From the NCBI RefSeq assembly GCF_001605885.1, contig NZ_LRPE01000023.1, positions 124,001 through 188,000 of the forward strand: a stretch of 64,000 nt of DNA. The letters are read 5' to 3'. The notes beneath the pieces were generated by a model. That model searched no databases. It saw only the letters and a program-made list of their open reading frames with translations, and was not told the DNA's origin. The stretch comes from Acinetobacter lactucae (GTDB lineage: Bacteria; Pseudomonadota; Gammaproteobacteria; Pseudomonadales; Moraxellaceae). The stretch's first letter is position 1. Each line of letters opens with the position of its first letter. A program made the position numbers and the translations under genes. This document shows, one piece after another, positions 45,870 to 53,678 of the stretch.

Positions 45870-46250
45870 TCAATGCCCCGCCACCCAATAATAAGTCGCC
45901 AATCCCAAACACGTAAAAATTAACGATCCAATCAAATGAATAGAAATCCCCAACATCGCCATTCCCAATTTGCCACTTTGTAATAAAGTCACAATCTCAA
46001 TGGAGAACGTTGAAAAGGTAGTTAAAGCACCACAAAAACCAGTAATCACAAAGAGCTTATAATTCGGACTTAAATCACTTTGGGCAAAATAGGCAATCGC
46101 AAAACCAATAATAAAGCCACCGACTAAATTAACAGTGACAGTACCGAGTGGAATTTGTGGGTAGATTGGATTGAGTTTTAAACCTAAAAACCAACGCAGC
46201 CATGCCCCTAGAACCGAACCTAAAGCAATTGAAAGTAGAGAGTAATACAT
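45870..46250 (-). CDS. crcB: Fluoride ion channel CrcB (Fluc)
   Basis: A 126-residue four-helix membrane protein that expels fluoride as an antiparallel dimer. Recognisable segments are [28 protein letters not shown] (the conserved asparagine) and [16 protein letters not shown], the phenylalanine-containing pore motif. A strong AGGGGTGG ribosome-binding site precedes the ATG. The upstream fluoride riboswitch confirms the function. Between aptamer and gene lies a short in-frame upstream ORF ending 12 bases before the crcB ATG. Confidence 0.97.
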   Translation of the reverse strand: MYYSLLSIALGSVLGAWLRWFLGLKLNPIYPQIPLGTVTVNLVGGFIIGFAIAYFAQSDLSPNYKLFVITGFCGALTTFSTFSIEIVTLLQSGKLGMAMLGISIHLIGSLIFTCLGLATYYWVAGH

Positions 46251-46262
46251 AAGACCACCCCT

Positions 46263-46310
46263 TTAGATAGACGCTAAAAGAGCAAAAAATAATGAAGAGA
46301 AATATGACAT
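46263..46310 (-). CDS. Possible 15-codon upstream ORF before crcB
   Basis: Encodes MSYFSSLFFALLASI, a short hydrophobic peptide, in the same frame as crcB and ending with TAA 12 bases before the crcB start. A GGAG lies six bases before its ATG. That GGAG is part of the right arm of a stem GCGTACTC/GAGTACGC (46312-46339), so ribosome access could be switched. Whether it is translated cannot be told from sequence alone. Confidence 0.4.
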   Translation of the reverse strand: MSYFSSLFFALLASI

Positions 46311-46377
46311 GGCGTACTCCAAAAATAAGCAGAGTACGCAATAACCTACGTACCCAGCGATATAAATACATGAGGGT

Positions 46378-46438
46378 AACGTAGGCATCATTAGCCAATC
46401 CGGCGGTTTTTCAGAGGAGGAATGCCATCTCCCCGTTT
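46378..46438 (-). promoter_or_regulatory. Fluoride riboswitch (crcB motif)
   Basis: On the minus strand the aptamer reads GGAGATGGCATTCCTCC, then AAACCGCC, then GGCTAATGATGCCTAC. GGAG pairs with CTCC, GCC with GGC, and the loop GGCAT with ATGCC in the pseudoknot, all as in the crcB RNA family. Downstream, CCTACGTTACCC can pair with GGGTACGTAGG, probably part of the expression platform. A TATACT (46441-46446, minus strand) just upstream is a suitable -10 box. Confidence 0.95.
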
Positions 46439-46486
46439 TAAGTATATTAAATCATCTAAAATTTGATTAAAACATACTTTTTAAAA

Positions 46487-46897
46487 TCATGGGCGTTCAT
46501 CATATTGCGGTAAATCATCCTGAATACATTCCCACTCTGCCTTAGAAGCAGCAAAAATATGCATTGTCGGCTTTTGATCGAGCGGTGTATCAAGCGTCCC
46601 AATTCTTAAACGATACAGTTCAGGCTGCGCATCACGCGAGCTAATAAGCGGTGAACCACATTCGCTACAGAACCAACGGTACACACCATTCACCGCAAAT
46701 TTTTTGACTAGGTCTTCACCTTGGGTAATTTTAAAATCTGTACTTTTAACAGGAGCATTCGTGGCAAATGCTGTTCCATTGGATTTTCGGCAGCGTTGAC
46801 AGTGACATTGAATAATATCTCCGATATCGCCTTTAATCTCGTAGCGAATACCCTGACATAAACAACTTCCCTGATAGACTGGTGATGCTTGAGACAT
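46487..46897 (-). CDS. GFA-family (CENP-V/GFA domain) protein
   Basis: A 136-residue zinc protein with the GFA fold: GSCLCQGIRYEI, then CHCQRCRKSNGTAFATNAPV, and WFCSECGSPL, giving seven metal-ligand cysteines in the family pattern. Named after glutathione-dependent formaldehyde-activating enzyme, but most members have no shown activity. It stands alone, upstream of the fluoride riboswitch on the same strand. Confidence 0.88.
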   Translation of the reverse strand: MSQASPVYQGSCLCQGIRYEIKGDIGDIIQCHCQRCRKSNGTAFATNAPVKSTDFKITQGEDLVKKFAVNGVYRWFCSECGSPLISSRDAQPELYRLRIGTLDTPLDQKPTMHIFAASKAEWECIQDDLPQYDERP

Positions 46898-46975
46898 GAT
46901 CTCGTAAATCCTATTTTTATTGATTGTTCAAAATTACCACTTTTCACATATCAAACATAGCACCAAATCAAGCCG

Positions 46976-48181
46976 TTATTTCTCTAGGAATGAATGTACG
47001 CCTTCACCAGCCGCTCGCCCTGTAGCAAAGCATGCTGTAAGCAAATATCCGCCTGTAGGAGCATCCCAATCCAGCATTTCGCCACAGCAAAATACCCCTG
47101 AGGTTTGTTTAAACTCTAAGTTTTCAGTTAATGCATTTTGCTTAACACCACCAGCACAGCTAATCGCTTCCTCAATAGGTCTAAAACCTTCTAAGTTGAT
47201 TTGAAGAGCTTTGATTTGCTGAGCCATAACATTGGGTTGGTTCCATAGTGCTTTATCAACCACTTCTCTGACTAAGTTAATCTTAGCTGTATCTAAGCCA
47301 GCTTTACGCCAGATATTAGTGAGCGATTGTTTTTTGCTAGCCTGCAATTTTTTAATTAACTGTGAAAGCTCTACATCAGGCAATAGATCTAAAAACAGAT
47401 TTAAGCTTTTTCCTTGTTTTCGCTGTTCTCGTAAGACACGTCCCAGTTTATAAATAACACCACTTTCTAACCCATAGTGAGTAATCACAATATCGCCATG
47501 TGTAACTTGGCTAGGCTCAACCCACGCATTGATACGCTTTAAAGGTTCACCAAAACAGCTTTCCATAAAAGTAGACCAAGCGTGCAATACCCCGGCATTA
47601 CTCGCTTGAAAAGGTTCAATATTGGATTGATCTATCCATTGTTGCCAAGCGCCATCACTACCCAATTGTGACCACGACACCGCCCCACATGCCAATATCA
47701 CTGCATCGTATTGCTGGGTAAAAGTCTCGCTGCTTTGATTATTCTGACTTTCTAAAGTTACTGTTGTACCTTGTAAATTAATACAACGATGACGATAAAA
47801 GAATTTAACTTGCTGTTCTGCCAAACGTTTTAGCCAAGCACGTAATAGAGGAGCCGCTTTCATTTCGACAGGAAAAATGCGACCTGAGGTGCCAACGTAG
47901 GATTCTATTCCCAGATTTTTCATCCAGTTCTGAATCCAGCCTGCATCCCATTTTTCAACCCACGGTTTGAGCCATTCTGTATGGTCATAGCGCTCAATAA
48001 ACTGCGCTAAAGGTTCAGCATGCGAGATGTTTAACCCCGTTTTACCCGCCATTAGAAACTTACGTGCCGCTGAAGGTTTTTGCTCATACACGTCAATATC
48101 ATAAGTATATTGGCTCAACACCTCAGCTGCCATTAAACCAGCCGGACCCGCACCAATAATGGCAACCCGCTTATTCGCCAT
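46976..48181 (-). CDS. HI0933-like flavoprotein (TIGR03862 type)
   Basis: A 401-residue FAD/NAD(P)-binding protein. The N-terminal Rossmann motif is VAIIGAGPAGLMAAEVLS, followed by the family segment ARKFLMAGKTGLNISHAEP and, near the end, GVFCCGEMLDWDAPTGGYLLTACFATGRAAG. Members of this family are uncharacterised oxidoreductases. The start at 48181 (MANKRVAIIGAG) overlaps the end of the preceding methyltransferase gene by 11 bases; an in-frame upstream start would overlap it more. The pair is probably translationally coupled. Confidence 0.88.
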   Translation of the reverse strand: MANKRVAIIGAGPAGLMAAEVLSQYTYDIDVYEQKPSAARKFLMAGKTGLNISHAEPLAQFIERYDHTEWLKPWVEKWDAGWIQNWMKNLGIESYVGTSGRIFPVEMKAAPLLRAWLKRLAEQQVKFFYRHRCINLQGTTVTLESQNNQSSETFTQQYDAVILACGAVSWSQLGSDGAWQQWIDQSNIEPFQASNAGVLHAWSTFMESCFGEPLKRINAWVEPSQVTHGDIVITHYGLESGVIYKLGRVLREQRKQGKSLNLFLDLLPDVELSQLIKKLQASKKQSLTNIWRKAGLDTAKINLVREVVDKALWNQPNVMAQQIKALQINLEGFRPIEEAISCAGGVKQNALTENLEFKQTSGVFCCGEMLDWDAPTGGYLLTACFATGRAAGEGVHSFLEK

Positions 48182-48803
48182 GCACTTGACCTTGTAATGG
48201 GGCAAACTCATCAAAACGTGTGCTGTAACCTTCAGGTTTAGTGATCACAAGCTGTTGGCAAAGTTCTCCACGTTCTAAATACTTAATTTCAAAATGAGTA
48301 CGTGCAGATGTTTGAGCAATTTTTTCTTTTTGATAAGGCAGTTTCCAAACATTTAATAACTGCTGTTCAGCTTCTTCAATATATTCAGGGATATTACTTG
48401 CCAGAGTAATGGTTCCACCTGTTTGCAAGCGTGAGATTAAGAACTCAAAAAATGGCATATTCAACCAGCGCTGTGCTGGATTATGTGGTTCTGGATTTGG
48501 ATAGAGAATAAAGAAATGCTCTACTTGGGCGGGGTACAAAGCATGTACCACCCACGGTAAAGCATCTGCATGCACAGGGATTAAGTTATCTCTCGGTTCC
48601 AGACCATGCTGTTTTTGCATTGCCAAGAATTTTTCTCGGGTTCGTTCAATTGCATACAACGTGTGCTGTGGCTGTTGCCCGCTAAATAGCAAAGCATGTT
48701 TACCCTTGCCCGCTCCAATTTCTACACAAATCGGGGTATTTTCAATTGGGGTAAAATCGCGAGGCGCTTGCATACGTTGTGCTTGAAATTGACGAATCTG
48801 CAT
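48171..48803 (-). CDS. TrmB-like SAM-dependent methyltransferase
   Basis: A 210-residue class I methyltransferase. The SAM-binding motif is VEIGAGKGKHALLFSG and a later acidic strand is PVHADALPW. The family signature DPWPKxRHxKRR of genuine tRNA m7G46 methyltransferase TrmB is replaced by LYPNPEPHNPAQRWLN, so this may be a divergent paralogue. I use the ATG at 48803; a GTG two codons upstream is possible. It overlaps the flavoprotein gene by 11 bases. Confidence 0.8.
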   Translation of the reverse strand: MQIRQFQAQRMQAPRDFTPIENTPICVEIGAGKGKHALLFSGQQPQHTLYAIERTREKFLAMQKQHGLEPRDNLIPVHADALPWVVHALYPAQVEHFFILYPNPEPHNPAQRWLNMPFFEFLISRLQTGGTITLASNIPEYIEEAEQQLLNVWKLPYQKEKIAQTSARTHFEIKYLERGELCQQLVITKPEGYSTRFDEFAPLQGQVHGE

Positions 48804-48896
48804 AATCACATCAAACTAAATAAAAATCGGCATAAGTCTAACAAGTCACCTGACTTTTGCCTAATCTATTTCTCTTCACTTTGAGGATATCGCTTT

Positions 48897-49091
48897 ATGC
48901 CACGTACATTCCCCTGCCCACGTTGTGGTGAACCAAGTGTTTGGGAAGGTAATGAATTTCGTCCGTTTTGTTCAGAGCGCTGTAAATTAATTGATTTAGG
49001 GGCGTGGGCAAACGATGAATATAAACTGCCTACCCAAGATGCACCTCAGCATGACAAGGGTAGTCAAAATGAAGATGATTACGAGGATTAA
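48897..49091 (+). CDS. yacG: DNA gyrase inhibitor YacG
   Basis: A 64-residue zinc-ribbon protein that binds GyrB and blocks gyrase-DNA binding in E. coli. The four zinc ligands are in [12 protein letters not shown] and [19 protein letters not shown], followed by an acidic tail. Its stop codon overlaps the end of the convergent glyoxalase-II-like gene by four bases, so no terminator separates them. In many bacteria yacG adjoins coaE and pilD; those genes are not in this window. Confidence 0.95.
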   Translation: MPRTFPCPRCGEPSVWEGNEFRPFCSERCKLIDLGAWANDEYKLPTQDAPQHDKGSQNEDDYED

Positions 49092-49732
49092 CCCGCTTTG
49101 CCCGCGACAAATGGGTTAAATTGTTTTTCATAGCCAATGGTACTCATCGGACCATGTCCTGAAATAAACTGAGTATCATCTGGCAAACTAAAACACTCAC
49201 GTTTAATCGATTCAATGAGTTGTTCATGGTTTCCACGCGGGAAGTCTGTTCTGCCAATCGAACCTTTAAACAAGACATCACCAGTCCAAAGCAAGCCATG
49301 ATTTTTATTATAGAAAATGACATGCCCTGGTGTATGACCCGGCGCAAAACGCACCTCAAATTCATCTTCACCCAGTTTTAACACTTCACCGCCTTCAAGC
49401 CATTGATCGACTTTTACTGGCTGTGGAATTGGAAAGCCATAACGTGCTGAAACTTCCTGAATCATATCTAGCCAGAACTGATCTTCTTTATGGGGACCAA
49501 TAACTGGAACGCTCCATTCTTTAGCAAGCTCTCCTACCGCTCCAGCATGGTCTAAATGCCCATGAGTGAGCCAAAGAGCCTTCACCTTTAGACCTAAGGC
49601 TTCAACTTCTTTTTTCAAAACTGAAGCATCACCACCAGCATCAATCAAAACTGCTTCTTTGGTTTCACTGTCCCAAACAAGAGAACAATTTTGGGCAAAT
49701 GCAGTAACTGGAACAATTTTGACTTGCAGCAT
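49088..49732 (-). CDS. Metallo-beta-lactamase-fold hydrolase, YcbL/glyoxalase II-like
   Basis: A 214-residue protein with the metal-binding motif [14 protein letters not shown], a histidine in [13 protein letters not shown], the bridging aspartate in [19 protein letters not shown], and a final histidine in [11 protein letters not shown]. It lacks the C-terminal substrate domain of GloB, so it fits the short type II glyoxalase YcbL. Convergent with yacG (four-base overlap). It lies 24 bases downstream of hemH on the same strand. Confidence 0.9.
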   Translation of the reverse strand: MLQVKIVPVTAFAQNCSLVWDSETKEAVLIDAGGDASVLKKEVEALGLKVKALWLTHGHLDHAGAVGELAKEWSVPVIGPHKEDQFWLDMIQEVSARYGFPIPQPVKVDQWLEGGEVLKLGEDEFEVRFAPGHTPGHVIFYNKNHGLLWTGDVLFKGSIGRTDFPRGNHEQLIESIKRECFSLPDDTQFISGHGPMSTIGYEKQFNPFVAGKAG

Positions 49733-49755
49733 AAGAACCTCTGGCTAAAACGCAA

Positions 49756-50772
49756 TTAACGGTGGGCTAAGGTATAAGTAAGGGCATCAAGATTAGCCTG
49801 AACTAACCCTGCAAGCAAATCAATATGAGCTTGATCGCTATTTAAAGCAGGAATGTAAGCATAGCTACCACCGCCAGCCTCTTGAAACAACTCAGCATTT
49901 TGTATGGCTAGTTCTTCAAGTGTTTCCAAGCAGTCAGCAGAAAAAGCTGGGCTTAAAACCTGAACGGACTGAACCCCTTGCTTCGCCCAATCTTGTAGAA
50001 GCTGGTCTGTATAAGGTTTCACCCATTCTTGTCTCCCAAAACGTGACTGGAAGCTAATTGCCCATTCATCATCTTTCAAATGTAAGGCTTCAGCGACTAA
50101 CTTTGCTGTGATACGACAACGGTTTGCATACGGGTCACCCTTATCAGCATATGGCTGTGGAATACCGTGAAATGACATCAACAGTTTTTCAGGTTTTCCA
50201 TGTTGCTCTTGGTAGGCTAAAACACTTTCTGCCAATGCCTGAATAAACATTGGATGCTGATAATAGTCTTTAATAATTGTTAGACCTGGCAAGTTTCGCT
50301 GGGCTGGAATCCACTTCGCAAACGCATCGTATAACGGCGCTGTAGAAGTTGCAGAATATTGAGGAAACAAAGGCAATAGAATGACATGCTCTTGCGGGTT
50401 AGACGCCAGTTTTTCTAACACTGCATCAATACCTGGATTGCCATAGGTCATTGCTGGTATCACGGTTAAATCAAACTGATTATTTTCTTGCTGTAAATAA
50501 GCCTGCACACGTTTGGTTTGTTCAAACACAATTTCACGCATCGGTGAGTCTTTTGACCATACCGAAGCATAGGCATGCGCTACTCTTTTCGGTCGAAAAG
50601 GTAAAACAAACAGATTTAAAATAATCCACCAAATAAATTTTGGTATTTCAATCACGCGTGAATCAGATAAAAACTGCTTTAAAAAACGGCGCACCGCAGG
50701 CACAGTGGCCTTATCCGGTGTACCTAAATTCGCTAAAATGACAGTAACTTTCGGTTTTTGTTCAAACGACAT
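49756..50772 (-). CDS. hemH: Ferrochelatase
   Basis: Inserts ferrous iron into protoporphyrin IX, the last step of haem synthesis. The 338-residue protein has [20 protein letters not shown] at the start, [27 protein letters not shown], and the catalytic histidine in [33 protein letters not shown] and the conserved Glu in [15 protein letters not shown] follow. No cysteine cluster is visible at the C-terminus. Cytoplasmic or membrane-associated. Confidence 0.96.
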   Translation of the reverse strand: MSFEQKPKVTVILANLGTPDKATVPAVRRFLKQFLSDSRVIEIPKFIWWIILNLFVLPFRPKRVAHAYASVWSKDSPMREIVFEQTKRVQAYLQQENNQFDLTVIPAMTYGNPGIDAVLEKLASNPQEHVILLPLFPQYSATSTAPLYDAFAKWIPAQRNLPGLTIIKDYYQHPMFIQALAESVLAYQEQHGKPEKLLMSFHGIPQPYADKGDPYANRCRITAKLVAEALHLKDDEWAISFQSRFGRQEWVKPYTDQLLQDWAKQGVQSVQVLSPAFSADCLETLEELAIQNAELFQEAGGGSYAYIPALNSDQAHIDLLAGLVQANLDALTYTLAHR

Positions 50773-50845
50773 GTGTAAATGCCTTTCAGTTCATCTTATG
50801 ACATTAATGTAACAGCTTTTATTGTCATATATAAATTGAATCGCT

Positions 50846-51850
50846 CTAAGCTTTTAATCGAATGCCTCGATGGTTCCATTTATAGCTAAGTAATATCTTT
50901 TGAGCTTTAGCTGTAACTTTCCATAAGCTATAGGATTGTTCAATTTGAGTTGGAACAATCCAGCCTTGTGATTGCATTTGCTTTTTAATCCGAAACAATG
51001 CCTTATGGTTAATCTGAGCACAGGCAACAGCATGTGCGCGAGGTAACTCCTGACGAGCATCCTCTAAGCCTGCCTGATTTAAATATTCATTCAAGCATGT
51101 TCCAAAATTTTCTTCTGGCATCGCTGTTTCAAACTGCTTTGCCAATATGCTTAGCAACTGGGACCACGTCATTTGTCGTTGTCGTTTCAGCTCTTTAAAA
51201 TTGCCGTCCTGAAATGCTTGAATTTGATATTCAAATGCAAAAACATCTTGCGGAGCAACTTCATTTACTTGAGTTGATGACTCTGCTAACTGTTGTTCTA
51301 ACTGTAAAATTTTACTTTTTAATAATTTAATTTCATCTTCTAAGTGATGAGCTTGATGAGCAGGAACCCAACCTTGTCCCATATGCTGCTCAACCATTAA
51401 AGGTATATTTAAACGGACGGCTAGCTCTAAGTCACGAAGGCTTTTAAAGTAAAAAATATGGTTTGCATCAAGTAATAACTTTTCTCTAAATGCGCTAAAT
51501 TTATCTTTAAGCTGTGGATGTGTTTCTTGTAAATGTATTTCACGACTTTCAGGTTGCTCATGCATGAACACAATAATGGGTTTAGCCTGACTTAACGCAT
51601 ATTCATATTCTAAAGACAAATAACTCGCACCAGAAATCGACTGTTCGCCATACTGGCTGCCTAAAAGTAGGATTACATAATCACATTCATCAATTTGTCG
51701 ACGTGCAAGTGTAGTGGTTAGAGGTGTTCGATGCTCTAATCCCCAAGCAAAGAAACCCATCCCTACCAAGGTTTGAGACAGAACCATCCGCTCTGGCTGC
51801 ATGTCGCGGCCGGATGTTGAAATAAAAATCTGATAGCGTGTATCGAGCAT
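50846..51850 (-). CDS. DUF4062 (TIR-like) protein with coiled coil
   Basis: A 334-residue protein. The first 150 residues form a DUF4062 domain: YQIFISTSGRDMQPERMVLSQ, then IDECDYVILLLGSQYGEQ and SYLSLEYEYALSQAKPIIVFM. DUF4062 has been related to TIR-like domains found in signalling and defence NTPase systems. A coiled coil follows (about 172-200: EDEIKLLKSKILQLEQQLAES) and then an unassigned helical C-terminal domain. The start at 51850 has AAAGGG at the right distance. It is isolated among housekeeping genes (hemH, murI), with no NTPase or nuclease partner. Function unknown. Confidence 0.78.
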   Translation of the reverse strand: MLDTRYQIFISTSGRDMQPERMVLSQTLVGMGFFAWGLEHRTPLTTTLARRQIDECDYVILLLGSQYGEQSISGASYLSLEYEYALSQAKPIIVFMHEQPESREIHLQETHPQLKDKFSAFREKLLLDANHIFYFKSLRDLELAVRLNIPLMVEQHMGQGWVPAHQAHHLEDEIKLLKSKILQLEQQLAESSTQVNEVAPQDVFAFEYQIQAFQDGNFKELKRQRQMTWSQLLSILAKQFETAMPEENFGTCLNEYLNQAGLEDARQELPRAHAVACAQINHKALFRIKKQMQSQGWIVPTQIEQSYSLWKVTAKAQKILLSYKWNHRGIRLKA

Positions 51851-51966
51851 AACAATACCCTTTCGCCCCATGATCTATCCGTGACTTAATATCAGCCAAG
51901 ATCATGAACCGCCCCAAATAAAATAATAAATCTAAAAAACACTACTTTCTAAATGATGCTAAAAGA

Positions 51967-52833
51967 TCAGTTCAGATTATGAAGTGTCCAAGTTAACTCT
52001 TGTGGAATCATATGTTGTAAAACAGGTTGCAGTGCCTCAGCATTATTACCGCTGACATAACATTCAATACGTGCAACATTCTGACCTATTTGGTCACATA
52101 ATAACTCATTTTTTATTAAAATACGGGCTGTTTGTCGGGCAACTGCCAACCCAGAATCAACCAGTGTGAATTGGTTATCAAAAAGATGATGAATTGCCTC
52201 ATTTAAGAAAGGATAATGCGTGCAACCGAGCACTAAATAGTCGGCACCTTGCTCAGCAGCGGGTTGTAAAACTTCTTTTAATGCTTTTAAACATGTCTCA
52301 CCCATTTGCTGACCTGCCTCGACACAAGGAACAAGTTCAAGGCTAGTTAAAGTCATCACTTTAACACCTGCCGGAATAGCAAACTTCTCGACCACATCTT
52401 TAATGAGTTGGCCACGAAAAGTAGCAGGTGTCGCCAACACAGCAACCACTTTAGAACGTGTCTGTAATACGGCAGGTTTTAATGCTGGAACCAATCCCAC
52501 AATTGGAAAGTGTTCACCATAATGCTCACGCAAATGATCAAGGCTAAATGCGGAAGCAGTATTACATGCTACGACTGCAATTTTACAGCCTTGACGATAT
52601 AGCCAATCAACAGCACGAGCAGTGAGTTCTCTGATTTCTTCATCAGAGCGAGGACCATAAGGAACGTAGGCAGTATCTGCATAATACACAATACGTTCAT
52701 TTGGTAAATGTTTGGCAATTTCTGCTGCAACTGACATTCCTCCAATTCCCGAATCAAAAATACCAATTGGGGCATCTGCTGATGCTTTAGGCATAGGTTC
52801 TAGCTCGGAAAATAAAGGTTGTATGGCGGTCAT
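51967..52833 (-). CDS. murI: Glutamate racemase
   Basis: Makes D-glutamate for peptidoglycan. The 288-residue protein has PIGIFDSGIGGMSV, YYADTAYVPYG, and the two catalytic cysteines in VVACNTASA and LGCTHYPFL, with the usual Asp/Glu partners. A methionine 13 codons into the frame is an alternative start; the first ATG is kept, although no clear ribosome-binding site precedes it. It lies 46 bases after the DUF1285 gene on the same strand. Confidence 0.95.
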   Translation of the reverse strand: MTAIQPLFSELEPMPKASADAPIGIFDSGIGGMSVAAEIAKHLPNERIVYYADTAYVPYGPRSDEEIRELTARAVDWLYRQGCKIAVVACNTASAFSLDHLREHYGEHFPIVGLVPALKPAVLQTRSKVVAVLATPATFRGQLIKDVVEKFAIPAGVKVMTLTSLELVPCVEAGQQMGETCLKALKEVLQPAAEQGADYLVLGCTHYPFLNEAIHHLFDNQFTLVDSGLAVARQTARILIKNELLCDQIGQNVARIECYVSGNNAEALQPVLQHMIPQELTWTLHNLN

Positions 52834-52879
52834 AGCTGTACTGAAGTGTCAGAAAATTTCACTCCCTAAAGCTTAAACC

Positions 52880-53491
52880 TCAAGTGCCTAATTGCAATAG
52901 CAAATTACCACTTTTTAGCTCTAAAATGGTTTCTCCTTTATCATTTTCAATCAGTGTTCCATAGTTCACCAAATGATAGAAAGCCTGACGTTGAATCAGC
53001 GCATTAATTCCAAAACGGACATGCACATAAGGACGCAACTCCCCTGCATATTCCCGCATAAAAATTGGATGTTCTTTATCAACTAAAATCACGTCTTGAT
53101 TGGTCGTAGTTAGTTGTAAAAACTGCTCACCTGAAATTTCGACCTGATCTGCCTGATTGACTAATAAAGGTTCATCTTCAACTTCGATTTCAATTTGTTC
53201 TACAGGGGTTTTCAGGTAGAATTTACCCTCTTCTTTCCATAGGACTTTGGTAAACAGATCTAATAGAGCTTGGCGCTTGATTAATTGACCTTCGTGCCAC
53301 CATTCTCCATTGGATTTCACCGTCAAATCCATTTTACCGCAATGCTTTGGATGCCACTGCTCTAAAGGTGGAATTGACCTTTTGTGACTTTGCTGTACAC
53401 CTTTTAAGTATTGTGCAATGTTCATTAAGTTTTTATCATCAGATAACGGTATTTTTCCCATATCCGATGGTGAATTATTTTGATTTACCAT
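52880..53491 (-). CDS. DUF1285 protein
   Basis: A 203-residue cytoplasmic protein of family DUF1285: IPPLEQWHPKHCGKMDLTV with WWHEGQLIKRQAL, FYLKTPVEQIEIEVEDEPLL, and HPIFMREYAGELRPYVHVRFGINALIQRQAFY. The conserved CGxxDxxI and RAFYxLV-type segments are present. No function is known. It precedes murI and may be cotranscribed. Divergent from the ETF-QO gene. Confidence 0.85.
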   Translation of the reverse strand: MVNQNNSPSDMGKIPLSDDKNLMNIAQYLKGVQQSHKRSIPPLEQWHPKHCGKMDLTVKSNGEWWHEGQLIKRQALLDLFTKVLWKEEGKFYLKTPVEQIEIEVEDEPLLVNQADQVEISGEQFLQLTTTNQDVILVDKEHPIFMREYAGELRPYVHVRFGINALIQRQAFYHLVNYGTLIENDKGETILELKSGNLLLQLGT

Positions 53492-53533
53492 AGTTTATGC
53501 CTTGCTGACGAAAAAATGTTACGACTCAGCCAA

Positions 53534-53562
53534 TTGGCTAGATCATGGTTTAAAACTATACT
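53534..53562 (+). promoter_or_regulatory. Sigma-70 promoter of the ETF-QO gene
   Basis: TTGGCT (53534-53539), 17-base spacer and TATACT (53557-53562). It predicts a leader of about 110 bases before the ATG at 53679. Confidence 0.7.
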
Positions 53563-53678
53563 AGCCCAAACGATAAAAGGCACAATAGCATATTTGCGCC
53601 TATGGATTAAAACACTCACGGCAGCACCGAATTTTCTGAATATGACGGTTGCCACCTTTAAGTATTGAGGAGTCCTAC

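Noticed and set aside
46129..46398. 89-codon minus-strand ORF overlapping crcB and the fluoride riboswitch
   Set aside because: It runs out of frame through the aptamer and the crcB start; the composition is that of a shadow frame.
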